In this document: positions 1 to 6,794 of the stretch, piece after piece
Layout of the letters: every line of letters begins with the position of its first letter
Position numbering within the stretch: position 1 is the first letter of the stretch
Source: Lactobacillus johnsonii ATCC 33200
Lineage (GTDB): Bacteria > Bacillota > Bacilli > Lactobacillales > Lactobacillaceae
DNA: 64,000 bases
Reading direction: 5' to 3'
Assembly (NCBI RefSeq): GCF_000159355.1
Contig: NZ_GG670120.1
Span: forward strand, 450,353-514,352
Made by a program: the position numbers and the translations under genes
The notes under the pieces: generated by a model
The model's database searches: none
What the model saw: only the letters and a program-made list of their open reading frames with translations
What the model was told of the DNA's origin: nothing

Positions 1-70
1 TTTGAAAATATAGTATACTTAAATAAAACGCTCTCAAGCAAAATTCTCAGTCAAATAGGAGATGTTATCC

Positions 71-3000
71 GTGACTAACTTTGATTATTTACTAGAAGAA
101 CCACAATTTAAAGATTTTGTGCAAATAGCAATAGCAGCAGAAAAAGTGGCTGTTATTGATCCTGCAACATCAGTTATTGACTGTAGACGTGCAATGGAAT
201 TGGCAGTTAAGTGGATGTATTCAGTTGATTCGGACCTAAAGACCCCCTATCAGGATAAACTAGTAACCTTAATCAATACCTTAGATTTTAAAGATATTGT
301 TGATCCTAATACTTGGCAAGGTCTAGAATTAATTCGCCGTTTAGGAAATGTTGCCGTACATACCAATAGAAAAGTATCACTAGATGAAGCTATTTTGTGT
401 TTGAAGGCTTTGTTTAGTTTTTTTGACATGCTTGATTATTGTTATGGAAGCAATTATCAGAAGAAAGATTTTGATAAGTCGATTGTTGGAAATTATCGTC
501 TTGAGTTTATTCCGAAAGTATCGCCGATAGAAGAGTCAACAATTTCTCTTGAAAAACTTACAAAGAAGAATGAATCTTTACAAGAATCTTTAACTGCACA
601 AAGAAAAGCACAAGAGGAGAGCTATACTCCAAAACCATTTGGAATCTCTGAGTTTAAAACTCGAAAAATCTATATTGATACTATGCTAGCAGAAGCAGGT
701 TGGATTGAGGGACAAAACTGGTTAAATGAGGTTGAGCTTAAAGGAATGCCTAACAAAACTGGCAAAGGATATGCTGATTACGTCTTGTATGATGATGCGC
801 ATTTACCCTTAGCAGTTATTGAAGCCAAGAAAACTTGTAAAGATGTAGCAGTTGGGCGCCAGCAAGCTAAATTATATGCTGATATATTAGAGAATAAGTA
901 TGGTCGTAGACCAGTTGTGTTTTTAAGTAATGGGTTTGAAACACGAATTATTGATAATCAATATCCAGAAAGGCAAGTTTCATCAATTTATTCTAAGCGT
1001 GATTTAGAAAAATTGTTTAATTTGCAAAAAGTACGTCAGCCTTTAACGAATATTGTAGTAGATGATAATATTGCGGGACGTTATTATCAAAAGGCTGCTA
1101 TTCAGGCTGTTTGCGAAAGTTTTTCAAAAGAAAATAGACGTAAAGCTTTGTTAGTCATGGCGACGGGGTCGGGTAAAACAAGAACTGCAGTTGGATTAGT
1201 AAAAGTTCTTTTAAACGCTGGTTGGATTAAACATGTTTTATTTTTAGCTGATAGGGATGCTTTGGTAACACAGGCTAAAAGAAGCTTTGTCAATTTACTA
1301 CCCGATCTTTCTGTAACTAATTTAGTTGAAGATAAGAAAAACTATAATGCTCGATGTGTTTTTTCTACCTATGCAACAATGATGAATGTCATCGATACAG
1401 CAATAGATGATGAAAAGCAAAAACTGTATACAGCAGGCCATTTTGACTTAATTATTGTCGATGAGGCACACCGATCAATCTATAATAAATATAGAAATAT
1501 CTTTACTTACTTTGACGCTCCATTAGTTGGTCTAACTGCTACACCTAAAGATGATATTGATAAAAATACTTATTCTATTTTTAACTTGGAAGATGGAGTG
1601 CCTACTTATGGCTATGATCTAGCCCAAGCTGTTGACGATGGATATTTAGTACCCTATAAATCAATAGAGACTCACTTAAAATTTATGGAGAAGGGCATTA
1701 ATTATGATGATTTAAGTGATCAAGAAAAGGAAGAATACGAGGAAACTTTCACGGATGAAGATGGTGAGTTACCGAAGAAGATTGAATCAGGAAAGTTGAA
1801 TAAGTGGCTGTTTAATAAAGATACGATTCGCAAAGTTCTAAATATTTTAATGAGTCAAGGATTAAAGATTAATTATGGCGAAAGAATAGGTAAAACTATT
1901 ATTTTCGCTAAGAATCATCGCCATGCTGAAGAAATTCTAAAAGTCTTTAATGAAGAATATCCTCAATTTTGTAAAAATGGCCATGGGCAACCTTATGCAA
2001 CCGTAATTGACAATTATACTAATTACTCGCAAAGTGCAATTGATGAATTCTCCGATCCAAATAAATTACCGCAAATTGCTATTTCCGTTGATATGTTGGA
2101 TACAGGAATTGATGTCCCAGAATGTTTGAACTTAGTATTTTTTAAAAAGGTAATGAGTAAGGCCAAGTTCTTCCAGATGATTGGTAGAGGAACCCGTTTA
2201 TGTCCAAATTTGTTAGATGGAAAAGATAAAAAAGAGTTTTACATCTTTGATTTTGGTGATAACTTCCAATTTTTCCGTATGGAAAAAGGACATGAAGCTG
2301 GTGTCCAAGAAACGTTGCAAAGTGCTTTGTTCAACTTAAAAATGGAATTAGTACGAAAATTACAAGAAGCACCATATCAAACGGAAGACTTTAAGCAGTA
2401 TCGAAAATCTTTGATTGAAGACCTATCTAAGAAAGTTAAAGAATTAAATAGAAAAAATTTTGCTGTTAAACAACATCTTGCTTATGTTGATAAATTCTCT
2501 CAAATCGACAACTATAATAATTTAACTTATGAGGACATCGTAAATGTTCAAAAAGAGCTAGCACCTTTAATTCTTCCAGATAATGATGAACCAAATGCCC
2601 TACGCTTTGATGCTTTAGTCTATAAAATGGAACTGGCAAAAATGTCACAAGAATCCTATGGACGATTAAAAGTAGATCTTTGTAATAAGATTTCTAAATT
2701 ATCTGATTTAATGACCATCCCACAAGTTAAAGCAAAAGCCGAATTGATTAAAGGTATATTAGAGCCAGAATATGTCGAATCTACGAATGTTCAAGATTTA
2801 GAACATATTCGTCAAAATATACGTGATTTAATTCAGTATCTTCCAAAAAAGGGAGTAGTGTACTATACAAATTTCACTGATACTATATTAGATTCAACTA
2901 TTCATGATGCTGAGCTTGAAACTGATACTTTAAAAAATTATAAAGCAAAGGCAGAATTTTATATAAAGCAGCATCAAAGTGAAAATTTAATGTGTAAGAT

Positions 3001-3403
3001 TAGGGATAATGAGCCTTTAAGTAGTGAAGATTTGAGAGAATTAGAAGATATTCTATGGCAAAAATTAGGAAGCAAAGAAGAATATCAAAAAGAAATTGGG
3101 GATAAAACTCCTGGTGAATTTGTGCGTAGTATTATTGGTTTAGATATAAACGCGGCCAAGAAAGCCTTTAGTAAGTATTTAGATACAGTTCCACTCAATA
3201 AACAGCAGATATATTTTATCAATGAAATTATTGAATATATTGTTAAAAATGGAACATTAACTGATATGCATGTATTACAGGAATCTCCATTTACAAATCA
3301 GGGGTCAATCTCGGAACTCTTTGAATCAGATATAACTATCTGGTTCAAAGTGAAAACAGCAATTGATGAAATTAATAGTAATGCTGGAGTAGGCGCAGCT
3401 TAA
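71..3403 (+). CDS. hsdR: Type I restriction endonuclease subunit R (HsdR, EcoEI-like)
   Basis: This is the motor and nuclease subunit of a type I restriction-modification complex; it translocates and cuts unmethylated foreign DNA. In order, the 1110-aa protein has an N-terminal DUF4145-like helical region (to about residue 130), a short coiled stretch near 150-190, the HsdR nuclease core with D (about 234) and E-A-K (about 250), Walker A ATGSGKT (about 362), Walker B DEAH (about 462) and a long helical C-terminus. An ATG at 62 abuts the AGGAG at 57-61, so I prefer the in-frame GTG at 71, which gives 9-nt spacing. No hsdM or hsdS lies downstream; they would have to be upstream of the window. 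The helicase assignment is firm; membership of a working complex is inference. Confidence 0.9.
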   Translation: MTNFDYLLEEPQFKDFVQIAIAAEKVAVIDPATSVIDCRRAMELAVKWMYSVDSDLKTPYQDKLVTLINTLDFKDIVDPNTWQGLELIRRLGNVAVHTNRKVSLDEAILCLKALFSFFDMLDYCYGSNYQKKDFDKSIVGNYRLEFIPKVSPIEESTISLEKLTKKNESLQESLTAQRKAQEESYTPKPFGISEFKTRKIYIDTMLAEAGWIEGQNWLNEVELKGMPNKTGKGYADYVLYDDAHLPLAVIEAKKTCKDVAVGRQQAKLYADILENKYGRRPVVFLSNGFETRIIDNQYPERQVSSIYSKRDLEKLFNLQKVRQPLTNIVVDDNIAGRYYQKAAIQAVCESFSKENRRKALLVMATGSGKTRTAVGLVKVLLNAGWIKHVLFLADRDALVTQAKRSFVNLLPDLSVTNLVEDKKNYNARCVFSTYATMMNVIDTAIDDEKQKLYTAGHFDLIIVDEAHRSIYNKYRNIFTYFDAPLVGLTATPKDDIDKNTYSIFNLEDGVPTYGYDLAQAVDDGYLVPYKSIETHLKFMEKGINYDDLSDQEKEEYEETFTDEDGELPKKIESGKLNKWLFNKDTIRKVLNILMSQGLKINYGERIGKTIIFAKNHRHAEEILKVFNEEYPQFCKNGHGQPYATVIDNYTNYSQSAIDEFSDPNKLPQIAISVDMLDTGIDVPECLNLVFFKKVMSKAKFFQMIGRGTRLCPNLLDGKDKKEFYIFDFGDNFQFFRMEKGHEAGVQETLQSALFNLKMELVRKLQEAPYQTEDFKQYRKSLIEDLSKKVKELNRKNFAVKQHLAYVDKFSQIDNYNNLTYEDIVNVQKELAPLILPDNDEPNALRFDALVYKMELAKMSQESYGRLKVDLCNKISKLSDLMTIPQVKAKAELIKGILEPEYVESTNVQDLEHIRQNIRDLIQYLPKKGVVYYTNFTDTILDSTIHDAELETDTLKNYKAKAEFYIKQHQSENLMCKIRDNEPLSSEDLRELEDILWQKLGSKEEYQKEIGDKTPGEFVRSIIGLDINAAKKAFSKYLDTVPLNKQQIYFINEIIEYIVKNGTLTDMHVLQESPFTNQGSISELFESDITIWFKVKTAIDEINSNAGVGAA

Positions 3404-3487
3404 AAATAGAGAGAGTTAGAATTAATGCAGTATCTAAACTGTAAATTGACGGTGTAAAAGGGGTATTGATTTGGAATAATAAGTATT

Positions 3488-3901
3488 ATGCTTGAAGGAA
3501 AATATTATTTAATTAAGAGAAGTGACCATAAATGGAAATTTTATTGGACACCGTATGAGCCAGCACCGAAAAAAGATTTTGATGATTGGGGAGTAGCAGT
3601 AATTGATACTTCCTGGAAAACAGAGGACCCACGTCCTAAACATTTACGGGGTAAGCCTTTAGATTATCAATTACAACCTTGGATTCAAGTGTTACGTGAT
3701 CCTAATGTATATTCTGAAAAATATGATATGTATGGTAAGGACTGGCGTGGGTACTCATTAACATATGAAGTTATGCGCTGTCTAATTCATTCAAACAAGA
3801 ATTGTCGTCGCATGTTATCAGTTGGAGTATGTCAAATGGCTTTTCCGGATAGCTGGCCAAAACAAGAATGTAGTTTTTTCTATAAAGAAAATTTAACTTA
3901 A
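3488..3901 (+). CDS. Uncharacterised 137-aa protein between hsdR and mrr
   Basis: I do not recognise this protein. It is rich in aromatic and charged residues (many W, Y, K, D), with motifs such as FYWTPYEPAPKKDFDDWG near residue 18-33 and four cysteines in the C-terminal third. It has no signal peptide or membrane segment. A stop codon at 3467 limits any upstream extension, and the Shine-Dalgarno signal is weak (TTGGAAT at 3471-3477). It starts 84 nt after hsdR and ends 70 nt before the Mrr-like gene, on the same strand, so it is probably co-transcribed with restriction genes. A role in defence is inference from position only. Confidence 0.6.
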   Translation: MLEGKYYLIKRSDHKWKFYWTPYEPAPKKDFDDWGVAVIDTSWKTEDPRPKHLRGKPLDYQLQPWIQVLRDPNVYSEKYDMYGKDWRGYSLTYEVMRCLIHSNKNCRRMLSVGVCQMAFPDSWPKQECSFFYKENLT

Positions 3902-3971
3902 ATAATCAGATTTTTATCTTTAACATGTTTAAGTAGATATTAGATTGATAAACCTATGGAAGAGTAACATA

Positions 3972-4886
3972 ATGACGAGCTTCACAAATATGAATAGACA
4001 AGACCAACAAGCTTATCTAATGAAACCCATAATTGATGAGTTAAAACAAGTTGGCGGCCAAGCAACTACAAGAGATTTAAAGCGGGCAGTTGTTGAAAGA
4101 GAAGAAAATATTCCAGAAAATATCTTAACGATGTATAAAACATCAAGAAATGGGAGAAAGTATCTCCCATTTAATTATGCATTTAACTTTGCAATCTCTA
4201 ACTTAATTATGGCTGGGATGCTTAAAAGACCTAAACAAGGAATAGTGGTTCTGACTGAAAAGGGACGAGAATATAAAGGAAATAGAACTGAACTTAGTGA
4301 TACAGTTTATAAAATCTCCCTTCCGCAGTGGCAGAAGAAAATTGAACAAAATAAAAAGAGTAAAGAATCTAACATTGACATGAGAGAAGAAGAATCATTA
4401 GACAACCTTGAAGAAGATTGGAAAGGACCTCTCCTGAATGCTCTACTTAATCTAAGTCCAGGAAAATTTGAACTTTTTTGTCGTGCTCTAGTAGCAAAAA
4501 TGAATGTCGACATTGATGAGACTATCGGAACTAGTCTTACTGGTGATGGTGGTGTAGACGGCTATGGTTACATTAAGACAGATGATTTTAGAACTGCGCG
4601 TGTAGCGATTCAAGCTAAAAGATGGAATCCTAGCAATTCAGTTTCATCCCCTGAGATTGATAAATTTCGTGGTGCAATGGATAAATTCAGAGCTGAATAT
4701 GGAATTTTTATTACTACTTCTACTTTTACTAGAGATGCAATTAAAGCATCTCGTGCAGGAACAAGAGTAATTACCTTAATCGATGGCGATCACTTACTAG
4801 AATTAATTGCTAAATATGAACTCTATGTGACTAAGAAAGTAATTACTACTTATGAACTAGATGACTTTTTTGAAGATGAAAATTGA
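3972..4886 (+). CDS. mrr: Mrr-like restriction endonuclease
   Basis: This is a modification-dependent restriction endonuclease of the Mrr family. The N-terminal part (to about residue 100) is a winged-helix Mrr_N domain followed by a charged linker. The C-terminal Mrr_cat domain starts at LSPGKFELFCRALVAKMN and carries TGDGGVDGYG and the catalytic-type IQAKRW (the D...QxK signature of PD-(D/E)XK enzymes). Reading from a TTG at 3945 is possible, but the ATG at 3972 has GGAAGAG at 3958-3964 and is preferred, giving 304 aa. In known systems Mrr cuts methylated DNA; the target here is unknown. It sits in the same orientation as hsdR. Confidence 0.88.
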   Translation: MTSFTNMNRQDQQAYLMKPIIDELKQVGGQATTRDLKRAVVEREENIPENILTMYKTSRNGRKYLPFNYAFNFAISNLIMAGMLKRPKQGIVVLTEKGREYKGNRTELSDTVYKISLPQWQKKIEQNKKSKESNIDMREEESLDNLEEDWKGPLLNALLNLSPGKFELFCRALVAKMNVDIDETIGTSLTGDGGVDGYGYIKTDDFRTARVAIQAKRWNPSNSVSSPEIDKFRGAMDKFRAEYGIFITTSTFTRDAIKASRAGTRVITLIDGDHLLELIAKYELYVTKKVITTYELDDFFEDEN

Positions 4887-4962
4887 TTAATAAATTAAAG
4901 TCTTTAGTGTCAAAGTTCATCAAAATTACTAATTTATATGAGATAGCTGATGATTTTTTATA

Positions 4963-5235
4963 GGTATTAAGAATGATAAAACTTATGAGGGCCTAACCGA
5001 TAATACATTTGATTCAAAAACTGAGAAAAAATTGGTACTTTTTCTTTATGACATTGATGAGGAACATAATAAATTAAGGAGTAGCAAAGGAACTAGTATT
5101 TTCATTCCACTTAAAAAAGTTACTCAAGTAGAAGCAATAAGATTCAGTAATCCCCGTTGGGGAGGTCCACTGACTAATAAATTTGAGACTGTGGAAGAAT
5201 GGAGAGAAAGAATGAAAAAGTATATTGATAAATAA
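4963..5235 (+). pseudogene. Start-less small gene, probable remnant
   Basis: The open frame begins after a TGA at 4951 and reads coding-like sequence from about 4963 (GIKNDKTYEGLTD...) to the stop at 5233-5235, yet has no in-frame ATG or GTG; the first common start is TTG at 5032, inside the coherent sequence and with no good ribosome binding site. The protein looks like a small beta-barrel (an Sm-like arrangement similar to the C-terminus of DUF6338 proteins is my tentative impression), ending in a charged VEEWRERMKKYIDK helix. I interpret it as the 3' end of a gene whose 5' part was lost, though translation from TTG 5032 as a 67-aa protein cannot be excluded. Confidence 0.45.
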
Positions 5236-5243
5236 AGTTCAAA

Positions 5244-5444
5244 GTGAATAAAATGATACCAATAGATAAAAAACTCCAGACCAAAAATCACAAAACTGTA
5301 TCTTTAAATCAACAAGTTTCTCAAGAAACTCAATACTTATTATCTACTTCAGCAAATCGAAAGGCATTGCAAAAAGGGATAGTGCAATCGCATAGTAATA
5401 AAATCTTAACTCCAGAAGAATGGGATAAATTAAAGATCTTTTGA
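5244..5444 (+). CDS. Small protein, possibly antitoxin-like
   Basis: This 66-aa ORF has a GTG start at 5244 or an ATG at 5253; neither has a strong ribosome binding site. The second half (LLSTSANRKALQKGIVQS...ILTPEEWDKLKIF) resembles the C-terminal part of Phd/YefM-type antitoxins, where ANRxxL and EEW motifs are common, but the N-terminal DNA-binding portion is short and not convincing. No obvious toxin partner follows: the next gene is the amber-interrupted one at 5454. The gene lies 8 nt after the preceding remnant. The antitoxin reading is a weak suggestion. Confidence 0.4.
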   Translation: MNKMIPIDKKLQTKNHKTVSLNQQVSQETQYLLSTSANRKALQKGIVQSHSNKILTPEEWDKLKIF

Positions 5445-5453
5445 GGAATAAAT

Positions 5454-6155
5454 ATGTATGCCTGGATTATACCTAAAGATATGAGTAAACCCTACTTATC
5501 ACCAATCTTTGCTCGGGCAATTCATAGTGGAGATTGGCCGGAAAACGAAAAAGTCTGGCATGAATTTTGCATAGCTCTAGATTGCTCTAAATCCAATTTG
5601 ATAGAAATAGATACCTACGCTAAGGATGGAGTTATGCATGTTGTGACTATTGACAGTGATAGCTCTAACTGGACTCCTAAAAATGTATATTTCGGTTCAA
5701 TGGATTTTTTAAATAAATATAATCCTGAAAAAATTTGTGAAGAAATATCATCGCAAGATTTAGGAGAATGTATCAAAATAGATAAAAAATATGACTATCA
5801 AGAAATTAGAAAAATAAAAACTCAAAAAGATATCGATGATTTGATGAGTAGTGCCTTGAGCTTTCATGATGCGCATATTGAAAGTATTGAAGCTAAAAAT
5901 GATGAAATTCATGTAATTTTTAACTCATATTGGAATAGAAAAATAGAATTATGGTTTGAAGAAAAGCCGAAATATGAAAATAGACTTGAAGATCCTGAAT
6001 ATTATTAGTGGGATGGTGGATCAATTTTCATGAATCAAGGTTATATATACTTGTGTGATGAGATTAATGCGCATTCTCTGGATGAAGGTTACTGGGGCAT
6101 GAATTTTGCAGGTAAAGAACTGTTTTATAGAATTTTACCTAGTGATAATAATTAA
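5454..6155 (+). pseudogene. Unknown 233-codon gene interrupted by an in-frame TAG
   Basis: The gene starts at ATG 5454 behind a GAGG at 5443-5446 and reads 184 codons to a TAG at 6006-6008. The same frame then stays open for 48 more codons to TAA 6153-6155, and this extension (WDGGSIFMNQGYIYL...EGYWGMNF...) has normal protein-like composition and joins smoothly to LEDPEYY. I therefore treat 5454-6155 as one gene carrying a single nonsense change. I do not recognise the family. The C-terminal half has an FHDAHIESIEAKND segment followed by alternating beta strands, as in several small intracellular immunity-like proteins, but that is only a resemblance. No membrane segments are seen. Confidence 0.6.
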
Positions 6156-6176
6156 AAATTAAATAAATTTACAAAT

Positions 6177-6208
6177 GGCTACTTTTTCAAATAAGAAAAA
6201 AGTGGCTT
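6177..6208. terminator. Probable rho-independent terminator
   Basis: An imperfect hairpin (GGCTACTTTTTC with GAAAAAAGTGGCT, one bulge and one wobble) is followed by a T-run. It closes the small-gene cluster on the plus strand. Confidence 0.6.
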
Positions 6209-6332
6209 ATTTTTTATCTTGATTTCTGGTAATAATACTATAAATCCTCTCAGCTACTTCTTTCACTTTGTTAGAACTATCCTTATGAATACTGACTCCA
6301 ACATCAAGATTAAGCGCAGATTTTTGGTATAC
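6207..6332 (-). pseudogene. C-terminal gene fragment on the minus strand
   Basis: On the complement, a frame between stops reads about 41 residues, VYQKSALNLDVGVSIHKDSS continuing to IITRNQDKK, with amphipathic, protein-like composition and a final TAA at 6209-6207. No start codon precedes it because a stop lies at 6335-6333. It looks like the tail of a gene whose body has been deleted, and it is antisense to the leader of the Nudix gene. The parent family was not recognised. Confidence 0.35.
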
Positions 6333-6368
6333 TTATTTTGTGATTTTAAAGATGAAAGTTGATTAACA

Positions 6369-6794
6369 ATGAAAAAACAAATTAAAGTTGTTGGTGCTGC
6401 AATTCTTAATCAAAAACAAGACAAAATCTTAGTAGCTAAAAGAGCTTCAAACCGGATATTGCATGATATGTGGGAGTTTCCTGGTGGTAAAATTGAAGCT
6501 AATGAAACACCAAAGCAAGCTCTTCAAAGAGAAATTAAGGAAGAACTAAATGTAAATATTGAAGTAGGTCCACAAGTTGGAAGAAGTACAGAATTTGAGT
6601 ATGATTTTGGAGTAGTTCAGTTAACAGTTTTTTATGCTAAACTTCAGACACATGATTTTAAATTAGTTGCTCATAGTTCAATTAAGTGGGTAAGTGAAGA
6701 AGAACTAGCTAATCTGTCTTGGCCGAAAGCAGATGAAGAGATTGTTGAAGAATTAGGAAAACAAAAATTAGAGGATATAAATTTTGCAAGATAA
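6369..6794 (+). CDS. Nudix hydrolase (MutT/NTP pyrophosphohydrolase type)
   Basis: This 141-aa Nudix protein would hydrolyse nucleoside diphosphate-linked or (oxidised) nucleoside triphosphate substrates. The Nudix box is complete: GGKIEANETP...REIKEELNV at residues about 39-62, with the REIKEE metal-binding core. The N-terminus (KVVGAAILNQKQDKILVAKR) matches the MutT/YjhB type. A TATACT -10-like element sits at 6328-6333. The stop overlaps the start of the next gene by 11 nt, so the two are translationally coupled and probably act together. A sanitising or signalling role beside a PLD-helicase is inference; the substrate cannot be read from sequence. Confidence 0.88.
   Translation: MKKQIKVVGAAILNQKQDKILVAKRASNRILHDMWEFPGGKIEANETPKQALQREIKEELNVNIEVGPQVGRSTEFEYDFGVVQLTVFYAKLQTHDFKLVAHSSIKWVSEEELANLSWPKADEEIVEELGKQKLEDINFAR

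Noticed and set aside
6006-6008. Pyrrolysine or other recoding at the TAG
   Set aside because: No recoding machinery or structured element was seen, and lactobacilli are not known for it; a nonsense change is simpler.
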